Assembly: GCA_905221605.1 (NCBI GenBank)
Contig: CAJNDS010002127.1
Location: forward strand, 208,649 to 272,648
Reading direction: 5' to 3'
DNA: 64,000 nt
Source: Symbiodinium natans
Taxonomy: Eukaryota; Sar; Dinophyceae; Suessiales; Symbiodiniaceae
In this document: one piece after another, positions 29,005 through 39,597 of the stretch
How positions within the stretch are numbered: the first letter of the stretch is position 1
Layout of the letters: every line of letters begins with the position of its first letter
Notes under the pieces: generated by a model
Told to the model about the DNA's origin: nothing
Database searches by the model: none
Seen by the model: only the letters and a program-made list of their open reading frames with translations
Program-made: the position numbers and the translations under genes

Positions 29005-29082
29005 CGCAAAAGCTTCCACTTCTTCGCCAAGTCGCAGAACCACACTGCAGCCTGGGAGGGCTCGTGGCTTTCGAGGGATGGT
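29005..29082. other. Candidate exon island
   Basis: Plus: SFHFFAKSQNHTAAWEGSWL. Minus: SHEPSQAAVWFCDLAKKWKL. Strand undecided. Confidence 0.4.
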
Positions 29083-29247
29083 CCCTAAGCCCTAAACCCA
29101 ACAGATGGTTGCTTTTTTTAACCAAGGGTTTCGGGTTGAGGGTGTATATGGGTTAGGGTTTAGGGCTTAAAGGGCTTATAGGGCTTAGGGTTTGGGGCTT
29201 GGAGTTTAGGGCTTCCAAAACCACTGAGCCCTAAACCGCAGCTCTGC

Positions 29248-29307
29248 GAGCGAAACTTTCGGGTTCGAGGTTTCTGGCATCGAGGCTGTCGGACTGCTCG
29301 GCAATGG
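29248..29307 (-). other. Candidate exon island
   Basis: Minus: GGTTCAG, then AIAEQSDSLDARNLEP. Confidence 0.4.
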
Positions 29308-29359
29308 CCCTGAACCCGACATCCTAAATCCAGCAGATTCTGGACCTGTTCAGCGTAAA

Positions 29360-29440
29360 ACCCTAAACCCTACACCCTAAACCCTGAACCCTAAACCCTA
29401 CACTGTCCTACACCCTAAACCCTAAACCCTGAACCCTAAA
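29360..29440 (-). repeat. CCCTAAA array, degenerate
   Basis: CCCTAAA with CCCTGAA and CCCTACA. Confidence 0.88.
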
Positions 29441-29584
29441 CCTCAAGGGGTGCTCAAGGGAACCTGAAGCCCACGAGAAACTCGAGTGTTTGTGAGGGAG
29501 GGGGTTCAAGGCCAAGGGGGTGTATGCATGGTTCTACTCCCCAAGGCCCCCTAAGCTTCCCTAAGGTTCCTTAGACACCTACCT

Positions 29585-29668
29585 CAACCCTAAACCCTGA
29601 ACCTTAAACCCTAAACCCTAAACCCTAAACCCTGAACCCTAAACCCTAAACCCTAAACCCTAAACCCT
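29585..29668 (-). repeat. CCCTAAA array
   Basis: About 12 units. Confidence 0.94.
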
Positions 29669-29823
29669 ACCATGAACCCCCCCCTCCCCTAGGACCCTAG
29701 AAAAATTGCGTGCGAAGACCTACTCTAGAAGAACCCCAAGGCCAAAACCCTTAACTTATTATCATGAACTTCTCAACCCCAAATACCCGACAACCCTACA
29801 ACTCCCCGGAAACCTCCTCTAGG

Positions 29824-29912
29824 CTTAGGGTTTAGGGTTTAGGGTTTAGGGTTGAGGGTTCAGGGTTGAGGGTTCAGGGTTCAGGGTTCAGGGTTCAGGG
29901 TTCAGGGTTCAG
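29824..29912 (+). repeat. TTTAGGG then TTCAGGG array
   Basis: Four TTTAGGG, then alternating TTGAGGG/TTCAGGG, then six TTCAGGG. Confidence 0.93.
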
Positions 29913-29924
29913 GAGCCCTAAATC

Positions 29925-30005
29925 CAACAGAATTCGCGCAGAGGCACAGTTCCCAATGCCTTGCGAGGTCATCCCCGACGTTCTCAGGGTCGTAGGGGAT
30001 CAGCG
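29925..30005 (-). CDS. Candidate exon
   Basis: Minus reads LIPYDPENVGDDLARHWELC then LCANSVGF, strongly protein-like compared with the plus strand. Splice ends not fixed. Confidence 0.5.
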
Positions 30006-30041
30006 ACCTTTCTGTTCAGGGTCCCAGAGTTAATGTCGGCA

Positions 30042-30087
30042 ACCCTAAACCCTAAACCCTAAACCCTAGGCCCTAAACCCTAAACTT
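30042..30087 (-). repeat. Short CCCTAAA array
   Basis: About six units. Confidence 0.9.
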
Positions 30088-30189
30088 TCTTTTTTGACCC
30101 TAAACCTGACACACTCCGTGCTTTGCTTCAAAGGGTGTGCGAGGCTGGGGTCTAGGCTGGTTGGAGGGCTGGATGGCTGGAGGTTGGAG

Positions 30190-31075
30190 CGCTGGCTGGA
30201 GGGCTTGAGGGCTTGAGGGCTTGAGGGCTTGAGGGCTGGAGGGCTGGAGGGCTGGAGGGCTGGAGGGCTGGAGGGCTGGAGGGTTGGAGGGCTGGAGGGT
30301 TGGAGGGTTGGAGGGTTGGAGGGTTGGAGGGTTGGAGGGTTGGAGGGTTGGAGGGTTGGAGGGTTGGAGGGTTGGAGGGTTGGAGGGTTGGAGGGTTGGA
30401 GGGTTGGAGGGTTGGAGGGTGGAGGGTTGGAGGGTTGGAGGGGTGGAGGGTTGGAGGGTTGGAGGGTTGGAGGGTTTGGAGAGGGTTGGAGGGTGAGGGT
30501 TGGGGGTTGGAGGGTTGGAGGGTTGGAGGGTTGGAGGGTTGGAGGGTGGAGGGTTTGGAGGGTGGAGGGTTGGAGGGTTGGAGGGTTGGAGGGTTGGAGG
30601 GTTGGAGGGTTGGAGGGTGGAGGGGTTGGGGGTTGGAGGGTTGGAGGGTTGGAGGGTTGGAGGGTTGGAGGGTTGGAGGGTTGGAGGGTTGGAGGGTTGG
30701 AGGGTTGGAGGGTGGAGGGTTGGAGGGTTGGAGGGTTGGAGGGTTGGAGGGTTGGAGGGTTGGAGGGTTTTGGAGGGTTGGAGGGTGGAGGGTTGGAGGG
30801 TTGGAGGGTTGGAGGGTTGGAGGGTTGGAGGGTTGGAGGGTTGGAGGTTGGAGGGTTGGAGGGTTGGAGGGTTGGAGGGTTGGAGGGTTGGAGGGTTGGA
30901 GGGTTGGAGGGTTTGGAGGGTTGGAGGGTTGGAGGGTTGGAGGGTTGGAGGGTTGGAGGGTTGGAGGGTTGGAGGGTTGGAGGGTTGGAGGGTTGGAGGG
31001 TTGGAGGGTTGGAGGGTTGGAGGGTTGGAGGGTTGGAGGGTTGGAGGGTTGGAGGGTTGGAGGGTTGGAGGGTAG
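30190..31075 (+). repeat. GGAGGGTT minisatellite, about 850 bp
   Basis: About 100 copies of an eight-base unit, starting as GGAGGGCT and becoming GGAGGGTT, with occasional seven- and nine-base units. Three copies span 24 bases, so six frames stay open; the GWRVGGLE and LQPSNPPT repeat proteins are artefacts. Confidence 0.97.
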
Positions 31076-31747
31076 GGTTGTTCAAAGGCAGCTGATTTCC
31101 AACATCTGTCGAGACGAAGAATGAAGGGCTTGCACAATCTGGCAAGGAAGCACGCGGCGATGGCCCGGTGCACCCACTGTTCTGCATTGGGCATGTCATC
31201 CGCAGTCCCACGACGAGGAGTACCCATGGCTTAACTCTTCCGGCCATTGCGACCAACACAAAGGCAACAACGCGCTGCTTAAACAGCACTCTGCTCATGG
31301 TATGCTATGTCCTGCGAAAAGCCATCCCTGCAGGCGATGATCTCACAGCCACCACGGAAGACGCACAGAAACATCGAAATCCGGCCAGATTGCAACTTAT
31401 TCCTAAGCCTTAATTATTACTTTTCTCGTAAACTTGTTAGAATAGACCATTTCCATTTTCTACGGCTAGGGGTTTCGGGTTGGGTGTTGTGGGTTTTCTA
31501 TCGGGTGGGGGCATGTTATGGGGTCGAGAATGCTATTTCATATGGGGATATGGCCAGTTCCATACTATGGGTTTCATCCTAGGGGTCTTGTCTTGGGGTC
31601 TTTCGGTGGGTTGAAGGGTGAGGCAGAGGTTGTTGTGGTTTGGGCGAGAACATGGAAATGGCCTCTGCTAACTTAAACACTCACCCCCTAAACCCTCAAC
31701 CCCTAGCCCTGAACCGAATGGGAACCCTAAACTCCCTAAACTCCCTA
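31076..31747. other. Spacer, no clear gene
   Basis: Unique sequence with 80-90-residue plus-strand open frames without recognisable features. Confidence 0.3.
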
Positions 31748-31801
31748 AACCCTAAACCCTAAACCCTAAACCCTAAACCCTAAACCCTAAACCCTAAACC
31801 C
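31748..31801 (-). repeat. CCCTAAA array
   Basis: About 8 units. Confidence 0.95.
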
Positions 31802-31837
31802 CCCCAATTTTTCCCAACCCTTAAGCCAGGAGGCCAG

Positions 31838-31897
31838 GACCCAGCGAAGTTCTCGGCGTGGCGTTGCAGCGCCCGCTGGAGGGCCGTTGGTTCGGCG
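31838..31897 (-). other. Candidate exon
   Basis: Minus: acceptor CTCTGGCAG, then AEPTALQRALQRHAENFAG. A second minus frame is also open. Confidence 0.42.
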
Positions 31898-32576
31898 CCT
31901 GCCAGAGAAGTGTAGGGGTTTGGGGTTTCGGGTTTAGGGCTTAGGGTTCAGGCTTAGGGGTTTGGGGTTTGGGGTTAGGGTTAGGGGTATAGGGTGAATA
32001 GGGTGTACAGGCTGTATAGAGTTTAGGACCCAGCGTGTATAGGGTTTAGGGTCTACAAGAAGGAAAGATAGCGCCACTGGGGATTCTATAGGCTCTGGAC
32101 TGGAGGGTTTAAGGGCCTTGGGATGGGTTGGAGATTCTGTCTGAAAAGCAAACTTCAAGGGGAACCCCAAAACAGGGAGTCTGCGGGAGCCGTATGTAGT
32201 AGGAAACAAAGGACCCATATAGTAGGAATACGAGGACCCATCTACTCCAATGATGGTGCGGTGGGCTATCGAGCTTCTAGATGAGGATTCGGATTTGAAT
32301 CTGCAGAGTTTAGGGTTCAGGGTTTAACCTTATACAGCCCCACCACCTGCGTAGGCCCATTCACCAACAAGTTGGGGCTATTAGGGTTTTGCGCTTAAAG
32401 CGTAGGGCTTATGTTAACAGTGCAAAACCTGAAAGCCAAAAACCCTAAGCCTGCTAACACCCGAAGCAACCAAACCCCCCGAACCTCCCCGACCCCTAAA
32501 CCCCCGACAACAAAAATCAAGGCACCCCTAGAAGCAAAAATCTCAAACTGTTCTTGACAAAGAGGAACAATGAACC
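31898..32576. other. Spacer
   Basis: Degenerate TTTAGGG words at 31915-32060 and unique sequence; no exon could be fixed. Confidence 0.3.
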
Positions 32577-32667
32577 CCCAAAACCCTAAACCCTAAACCC
32601 TAAACCCTAAACCCTAAACCCTAAACCCGAAACCCTAAACCTAACCCTAAACCCTAAACCCTAAACC
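32577..32667 (-). repeat. CCCTAAA array
   Basis: About 13 units. Confidence 0.95.
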
Positions 32668-32756
32668 CCCCAAGCACTTCCTGAAGAATCCCCAAGCCTC
32701 TGCAGCCGAAAGCCATCCACAACCCAACATACAAACCCCCTAAACAACCCGGGGCT

Positions 32757-32943
32757 TGGGGTGGTCCCCCCTTCTACGAACAGTCCCTGCTAGGGGTTAG
32801 GGTTGAGGGTTTAGGGTTTAGGGTTTAGGGTTTAGGGTTTAGGGTTTAGGGTTTAGGGTTTAGGGTTTAGGGTTTAGGGGTTCTAGCACCCCCTATGATC
32901 ATCCCTAGTAAGGACTGCTAGTATAACTGGGGGAACATCCAAA
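32757..32943. mobile_element. Foldback MITE interrupted by a telomeric array
   Basis: Left arm to about 32795 (CCCCCCTTCTACGAACAGTC), right arm 32881-32943 (AAGGACTGCTAGTAT, then GGGGGAACATCC) as in sister copies. A TTTAGGG array of about 85 bp lies between, bracketed by TAGGGGTT on both sides; removing it restores a normal-length member. Confidence 0.75.
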
Positions 32944-33114
32944 CATGAGGCCCGAAACCTTCGAAGCAAATCCCGGAATTTCCAAGCCCCTCCAACTGCC
33001 CCAACCCTAAACCCTAAACCCTAAACCCCTAAATGAACGCAACTCTCCCCCCCAACGTCCGTATGCGCCCTCAAACAAAGAAGCCCTCAGTCCCTAGAGA
33101 CCCATTACTGCCCT

Positions 33115-33200
33115 CAACCCTAAACCTCCCCTTAAACCCTAAACCCTAAACCCTAAACCCTAAACCTCAAACCCTAAACCCTAATCCCTAAACCCTTCCC
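33115..33200 (-). repeat. CCCTAAA array, degenerate
   Basis: About 10 units; 33003-33030 holds three more. Minus strand 33255-33219 reads MASRAAAKVGRF after CTCTCCTAG, a weak exon candidate. Confidence 0.85.
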
Positions 33201-33353
33201 TGAACCCTTAACCCGAAATCGCCCCACCTTCGCCGCCGCACGCGAGGCCATCTAGGAGAGAGCGGGGGGTATCCTGGAGGCACGGGGCTTGGGGAGTTCA
33301 GGGTGCAGGGTTTAGGGGTCAGGGCGGGGGAGTTCACACGATTTACCAGCTGG

Positions 33354-33460
33354 GGTTTAGGGTTTAGGGTTTAGGGTTTAGGGTTTAGGGTTTAGGGTTT
33401 AGGGGTAGTTTAGGGCTTAGGGCTTAGGGTCTAGAGTTTAGGGTTTAGGGTGAGATTGCC
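33354..33460 (+). repeat. TTTAGGG array
   Basis: About 13 units, then degenerate. Confidence 0.93.
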
Positions 33461-34048
33461 GCCCAAGACGGGCGTAACTGCTCTTCCTGACCGTTCTCAT
33501 ACAATGCTGGAAAGGCAGCCCATGTCCGTTGACAATGTTGCTGCCTACTGTCCTTGTACCACTGCTGCAAGTACTAGCACAAGCCCTAAGGGTTACGATG
33601 GCAACCCTGGCGGCTTACTGCTGGCACTTGGAAGAAATCCCCTCTAAACCCCAAAACCCTAAAACCCTAAAACCCTAAACTCCTTAACCCCTTATAAAGC
33701 AAACGAGAAACGACGCATGCCCCCCCCCCCCTTGCATGCAATGGATAGACTCTTCATTCGGCTCCCTCTCTTGTTTGCCCACACCAGGGCTGGAGAGTCC
33801 AAGTTCAACCCTGCTGTGCATGCTCTGATTGTTGCTATTACGACTATTCTCTTTTGAATATAATGACTATGATTATAAACAATATAGTTAGTGATATTGT
33901 TATTGGTATTATTATTATGACTATTGTTATTATCTTTCTTATTTCTTGTTTCTTACTAGAATTGTTGTTATTAACATATGCCTTATTCTTATTGCACTGT
34001 GGCCACGCTCCACTTTGCCAGGACATGAAGACGCAGGGTTTTCCGAGG
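33461..34048. other. Spacer downstream of the 34-kb minus-strand gene
   Basis: AT-rich 33830-33975 with ATTATTATT words, likely 3' flank; no exon supported. Confidence 0.35.
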
Positions 34049-35577
34049 TCAGTCATCTTCCAGCTCCCTTGCCATTGGCGCCATTCCTGGCTTGTCTTCC
34101 ATCCAACAACTGTTCCGGAGCATGGAGAGGAACAGCTCTGCCCTAGACAGCTTCTTCCCGTCCACGTACACACTGCCGTAGGTGTCATCAATGACGCGAT
34201 CTCCTCTCTCATCGTATCCGTGCACATGGATTCCCCAGACTTCCGGAGCGCCGCGGCTCCAAAAGAGGGCGGGGGTCGACGGCCAGCACATGAGGCGGTG
34301 CACCGCGGAATCAATTCTGATCTCTTTGTTCTGTGGGTCGATCTGGTCCACACTCTTTCGGCTCCAAACTCTGTCAAAGACTTGAAGAGGGTTGCCAATG
34401 CTGCCAGCACGGTCGCAGATGTCACGCCCACACGAGCCGCAGAGATGCTTCTTGTGGGACTGCTGCCCAAACCTGTCGCCAATGTCTTCATGCAGAGCGC
34501 TGCAATGCTTGCATCTCACGATGTCTTTGAGCTGGACAGTGGATCGTGGCAAGCTGGGCGCCAACCTGAACTGGGCGTTCACCGGGCATCGGTTCTCCAT
34601 GTAGTAGAGGTACTCGAGCGCCGCGGGCGTCGTGACCAAGATGCCCCCGGCCGGGATGTTCGGAAAGCGGCCCGTGGCATCTTTGATGCGAACCGCCGGG
34701 TAGTTCTTATCGATCACTTTCTTCCCTCCCAACTCCTTCCTTGCCTGGACGTGGATGCCTGCAAAGAAGTAGCTGTCTTGCCCGCTGTAGGTATCAAGAG
34801 CTGGAGCAAGACCAATCCATAGCCCAAGCTCGCAGTAGTCGTCTGCATGACCAAGCTCTCCAGGTTCTACAAGCCTCAGGTTCTTCACCTCTGAGGAGCA
34901 AACGCAATCCACCAAAGCTGCGCTTTGGTCACAGCATTTGACCCCCGTCTTCTTGGCCTGCTCCAGCTGGGCCTTCTTTCCATAGCTGCCCTGATGAATG
35001 GGGCACCACCACCTGCTTGGTAGCCCGGTAACCATATTATGATAAGGGCACCCTTTTTTGGGGTTGGTCATTCTTTTTAAGGGAGCCCATAACCCAAAAA
35101 AACTGGGCAAAGGGTACCCACTGGGCTACCAAGCCTGTCAGCCCCGTTTCGGAACTTCGAGCTCGGGATCAGCTTGCAGGGCAGCTTCTGCATGCGCGCC
35201 AGGTGGATTCCGCACGCTTCGTTGGGGCCAAGCTTGGCCAGGTGCCTTCCAAGCGGCTCATGGTCCTCCACCTCCACCGAGGTGTGCCCGGCCCTCTTCA
35301 AGTCAGAAGGCCAGAACTCATACTTGACACCTCCGGCAGCCTGGCCGGGCGTCCGGCACTCTCGCTTGGCCGGGCATGCCAGGCTCGGAGAAGAGCGCTT
35401 CTGCGCCGGGCGCCCGGCGCTCTGCGCCGGGCGCCTGAAGACCAGCGCCATGGGTGCTGGCGCGAGGGCCGCGAGGATTTGAAAGAAAGCTACGCAGAGA
35501 ATGCAGTACAGGAGGATGCAAGGCTTCAGCAAAGCAGGCACCCTCATGCTTGTAGGCCGCTCGCCTTGGGCCATCAA
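34049..35577 (-). CDS. Two-exon gene: membrane-anchored or secreted protein with Cys/His zinc-binding motif
   Basis: Exon 1 is 35577-35135, exon 2 is 35012-34049; the splice AG|G joins in phase to give about 468 residues. The second Met (residue 11) is followed by a hydrophobic stretch (CILLYCILCVAFFQILAALA) typical of a signal peptide or anchor. The middle holds a compact motif: CKHC, then H and D, then HKKHLCGSCGRD, i.e. CxxC...HxxHxCxxC, probably a zinc site. Further on are GIHVHGYDERGDRV and DDTYGSVYVDGK. No family is recognised. Both halves use the same codon-rich, unique sequence and are free of telomeric arrays. Confidence 0.72.
35013..35134 (-). mobile_element. Introner: 122-bp GC-AG intron with 12-bp terminal inverted repeats
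   Basis: The intron starts GCTTGGTAGCCC and ends GGGCTACCAAGCAG on the sense strand: perfect 12-base inverted ends whose first bases are the GC donor. An AG dinucleotide borders both ends. This matches the known introner idea, in which a DNA transposon brings its own splice site. Confidence 0.8.
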
Positions 35578-35940
35578 ATTGCAGCACGCAGCTCCAGCTC
35601 TGGCTCACGCAACACCCTGGTAGGGTGGTGCCGTTGGCCTACGCAGATGCACGCATGAAGGTTGATGTTAGTTGCACACGTGAGGGACTTCGACGGACAA
35701 GGTCGGAGGGGCCTCCACCCTAAACCATCCTAAACCCTCTTGCTTGCCCAAGGCTCCCCCTCAACGCGTCCGGGCGCGCTGTGCGTCCGGCCCACGGACT
35801 CGTGGTCCGAATCTTCGATATCCTGGCGCGCTCCGTTTGGGAGTTAGGGTTTAGGGCTTAGGGTTTAGGGTGGAGGTCCGCCGACCCTGGCGGCGTGTTG
35901 GATGGGAAAAGGAGGTGCCTTACCCACCAAAACGCGGCGG
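35578..35940. other. Spacer 5' of the 34-kb gene
   Basis: Possible promoter region; two degenerate TTTAGGG units at 35842-35870. No exon fixed. Confidence 0.3.
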
Positions 35941-35947
35941 GGGGGGG

Positions 35948-35953
35948 GGTGGG

Positions 35954-36026
<73 letters not shown>
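35948..36026. repeat. Poly-C tract of about 70 bases
   Basis: Near-uninterrupted C run on the + strand; poly-Pro and poly-Gly frames over it are artefacts. Confidence 0.97.
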
Positions 36027-36028
<2 letters not shown>

Positions 36029-37225
36029 CAGGAACCGCAAACAAAATCACCAAACCCCAAACCTTAAACTTGTTCTCCTGCGGGGTCGGCGGCTTGAGCC
36101 GGAGGCTCCTAAATCCGGCCCCCGCGCCGCCCGTGGTCCAGGGCGGAGCCCGCGTCGCACTAAAGCGCTAGCTTTAAGGGGCGAGCGCCCGAGCCGCCGA
36201 CCCCGCCCAAAATTGCTTCAAATTCGCGCGGGGCCCTTCGGGAGGCCTCCGAAACGGCATCCAAGGGGACGCAACACGCGGTGGTGCGAAAAGCACGAAA
36301 ACCTCGTAAAAACCATGGGTTTTTACGAAAAACCGAGGCCACAAAACACCCGCAGCACCCCATTAAACCCTCACGGGCGCGCATCATCGACCCTAGCTTT
36401 TCACATGGGGCGCGCGCCAGGCCGAAACCATGTTTTTCAAGGTTTGGGGGGGGTACCGGAAGCCCAAAACCAGGCGAGCATCATGAGCATCAGCAGCCCT
36501 GGCCCGCGGACCCAAGGCAAGAAAAAACGCTGAAAAACGCTGAAATCACCGTAAATACCGTGTTTTTATGAGGGTTTTCACGCGTGCCTCCGACCCCCAC
36601 CCTTGTTGCCCTTGACCCGCCCCCAAAGTGCGCATCATCGAAACCCACGTCGGGGGGGGGGGTCTGCTGATGCTGCTGATGCGCGGGGTCTGGGTGCATC
36701 ATCGAGCCATCGTTTCTCATGTGGGCTTCGTGGGCCTCCGGGCCCACGGCCCAGAGACCCAGCTGATGCTCATGATGCTCGGTTTGGGGGGGTGTTCCAA
36801 CAGCAGAAAACCTCGTAAATACCGAGTGTTTTGTGGGTCCACGTAAAAACGCCCCTAAAATCGCTCATTTTACGCGCTCGAACGGCTTCGTGCCTACAAA
36901 ACACCCGAACAGCAGGACCCCGAATGCGCTTAAGGGCATTCGGGGTCTTGCTTTTGGGGGTTTGGTGGGCACGCAAGCGTTCAAGCACATATAATCGGCG
37001 TGTTTCAGGAGGTTTCGGATGGCCTGGGGGAGGCCGCTGATGCTCATGATGCTCTCTCTTCCTCGGTTCCAAAAGGCTTCCCAAGCTCAAAAACACGTGT
37101 TTACAGCGTTTTCTGAAGGTTTTTCGAAGGCAAAACGCATGCTTAGAATGTCTTTTGGGCTCCCAAACCAACCCCAATGATGCTCCTGATGCGGGTGCGT
37201 GCGTGCGCGCGCGCGCGCGGGCGGG
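36027..37225. repeat. GC-rich degenerate repeat region
   Basis: Loosely repeated words recur every 150-300 bp: GCATCATCGA, TGATGCTCATGATGCTC, TCTCATGTGGG, CCTCGTAAATACCG. It looks like decayed tandem or transposon sequence; open frames there are not supported. Confidence 0.55.

Positions 37226-37228
<3 letters not shown>

Positions 37229-37280
<52 letters not shown>
37229..37280. repeat. Poly-G tract of about 52 bases
   Basis: Follows (GC)n and leads into the purine tract. Confidence 0.97.
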
Positions 37281-37281
<1 letters not shown>

Positions 37282-37985
37282 CGAAGGCAGGAGAAAGAGA
37301 GACAGAGAGAAGGAGACGAAGAATGAAAGAGAAAAAGAGACAAAGGTGAACGAAGAAGAGAAAGGTGAACGAACAAGAGAAAGTGAGAAGATAGAGAGGG
37401 AGAGAGATAAGAAAAAAAAACAAAGAAGAGAGAGAGCGAGAGAGAGAGAGAGACAGACAGAGGAAGACTAACAGCAACAGAAAGAAAAGAAAAAAGATAG
37501 AGGTGAAGGAGAAACAAAGAGAGGAAAAGAAACAGAGAAAGACCAACAGCAAGAGAAAGAGAAAGAGAAAGAGAAAGAGAAAGAGAGAGAGAGACAGACA
37601 AAGAGAAGTAGAAGGAAAAAGATATTGAAGAGACAGAGAACAAAGAGAAAGAGAAACAAAAAAGATAAAGAGAAAGAGAAAATGAAAACAAGGAAGCAGA
37701 GGAGAATAAAGATAAAGAGAGACAAAAAGATAAAGAGAAAGAGGAAATAAAAACAAGGAAGCGCAGGGAAGTAAGAGGAGAAAGATAAAGACATAGAAAA
37801 AGAAAAACAGGCAAGTAGAGAGAGGAAGAAACAAAGACAGAAGAAAAAAAACACGCGAGAGAGCGAGAGAGAGAGAGAGAGAGGAGAGCGAAAAAGAAAA
37901 AGGACAAAGAAAAATGGAAAGAGAGCGAGAGGAGAGAGACAAAGACAAAGGACAAAGAAAACGGAAAGAGAAGACAGTGCCAAGG
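37281..37985 (+). repeat. Purine (GA)-rich tract of about 700 bp
   Basis: Almost only A and G on the + strand, mostly GAGA and GAAAGA words. All six frames give low-complexity Ser/Leu/Phe or Arg/Glu/Lys proteins, which I reject as genes. Confidence 0.95.
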
Positions 37986-38103
37986 TTCAAGGTTTCGTGC
38001 TTTGGGGGGCGGGGGCCGGCCCGTGCCGCTAGGCCTGAAATTACGGTGCTTAGGACACGCAGGGTTTGTAGGCTGAGTTCAACAAGCCGGGAAAAAGCAA
38101 TGC

Positions 38104-38431
38104 CCTACAAATACGGATGCCAAAAAGGTCACATTACAAACTTCTGGAAGAGCAAGACGAAAAGGCCGCAGCATTTGAACCTGAACCCTATATGCACAGG
38201 CCCACCAGAGCGTCGACAGCCTGCCCGGCACAGCACAGGACTGCACGGTGCTGCGTACGAGATCCTTCACTCAAGCATAGGCCTGGGCCCCGATATGCCT
38301 CCATTGATATGCGGCGCCTTCCACATGGCGCAGAGGCGGGCGTGGACATCATGCGGGGATCTCCCCGTCCTCCCATCTTTGTTGGTCCGATGTCAGGGGT
38401 TCGTCGTGCTCCTCTGGCTCGCTGTGCTTGA
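38104..38431 (+). other. Possible exon or pseudogene
   Basis: Unique GC-rich sequence open in two plus frames (AAYEILHSSIGLGPDMPPLI; DMRRLPHGAEAGVDIMRGSP) and one minus frame. Function and strand uncertain. Confidence 0.3.
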
Positions 38432-38840
38432 CCTGCTTTCCTTCCTGGGTCGATGCTGGTACCTCGTGAGGCGTCTAGTGCTCCGGTGTGCCCCAAAACC
38501 CTAGAACCCTAGATCCTAACATAGTTATACCTTGAGGTGGAAATTCCGGCGCATGGGCTTGCGAGGTTTGGTTGGAGACCCAAAGCTAGATCCCAAACCT
38601 TGAGGTTTACCTTCTGCGGGTTATGCCTAGCAATGAAGGGGCAAACTGTTGGTAAATAGGGTCCGAGGTAGGGTTAAGCTGCAGTTGGGAACCCTAGCGC
38701 CCTCTTCAGCCAAGGACAGCAACAAAAAAACAGCGTCAGCCAGCTAACACCCCCTGAACCACAATGCCAAAGCGAAAACTCCAAAACCCTGAAGCCCCCT
38801 TCATATAAAATACACATATAAACGAACACAAAGACATACA

Positions 38841-38975
38841 AATAATGCCCCAAACCCCAAACCCCAAACCCCAAACCCTAAACCCCAAACCCCAAACCCC
38901 AAACCCCAAACCCCAAACCCCAAACCCCAAACCCCAAACCCCAAACCCCAAACCCTAAACCCTAAACCCTAAACC
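38841..38975 (-). repeat. CCCCAAA array
   Basis: About 16 CCCCAAA units then three CCCTAAA. An array homogenised for one variant. Confidence 0.96.
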
Positions 38976-39000
38976 CCATAAGCCTCCATCATAAACCCAC

Positions 39001-39083
39001 CCGTTAAGGCACGCCGGGGCGTCGAAAAAGGTGTTCCGCACGCAGAGTCGGCCTTGGAGGTCCGACCTCGGGGGCTCCACTCG
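39001..39083 (-). CDS. Candidate exon with good splice ends
   Basis: Minus: acceptor CTTTTCTCAG, reading EPPRSDLQGRLCVRNTFFDA and PACLN, donor GTGGGT. Strongly protein-like. Lies between a CCCCAAA array and a TTTAGGG array. Confidence 0.55.
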
Positions 39084-39096
39084 CTGAGAAAAGGGG

Positions 39097-39210
39097 TTTT
39101 AGGGTTTAGGGTTTAGGGTTTGGGGTTTAGGGTTTAGGGTTTAGGGTTTCGGGTTTGGGGTTTAGGGTTTGGGGTTTGGGGTTTAGGGTTTAGGGTTAGG
39201 GTCTGAGCTG
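39097..39210 (+). repeat. TTTAGGG / TTTGGGG array
   Basis: About 16 units. Confidence 0.94.
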
Positions 39211-39503
39211 TCTGGCTTAAGTGTTTGAGGGCTTGGGTTTAAGGTACAATTAAGGTGTCAGGTTTGGGGCTTTCGCTGAACGGGGACGCCGCTTCGCAGC
39301 TGAAAGCTTGGTGTTGGATGCCTAGGGTTCAGGGTCTAGTTTGGGGTTCAGAGTCTAGGGTTTTAGGTTTTAGGGTTTAGGGGTTTAGGGGTTTAGGACC
39401 CAGGTTTAGGGCTTAGGGCAGCTACGTAACTGAAGCGCCAGCCCTGCCCCCTACCCCCAAAAAACCCACTATCCCTTGCATATGTATGGTTTTGGCCTTA
39501 GGT

Positions 39504-39597
39504 TTGGGATATTCCCCCTTGCAACAGTCCCTAATAGGGATTATCGTACCCCTTATTATAGTCCCTACTACGGACTGTTAGTATAAGGGGCAACATC
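39504..39597. mobile_element. Foldback MITE, best uninterrupted copy
   Basis: TTGGGATATTCCCCCTTG at one end; GTTAGTATAAGGGGCAACATC at the other in parts; the CAGTCCCTAATAGGGATTAT / ATAGTCCCTACTACGGACTG core pairs across almost the full length. Confidence 0.75.

Noticed and set aside
30066-31298. Proteins of 190-410 residues made of LQPSNPPT or GWRVGGLE repeats
   Set aside because: They are translations of the eight-base GGAGGGTT minisatellite in every frame.
33854-34822. 322-residue plus-strand frame
   Set aside because: It lies antisense to exon 2 of the better-supported minus-strand gene and begins in AT-rich 3' flank.
36770-37990. Ser/Leu/Phe-rich 406- and 270-residue proteins on the minus strand
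   Set aside because: They cover a nearly pure purine/pyrimidine tract, which lacks stop codons by composition.
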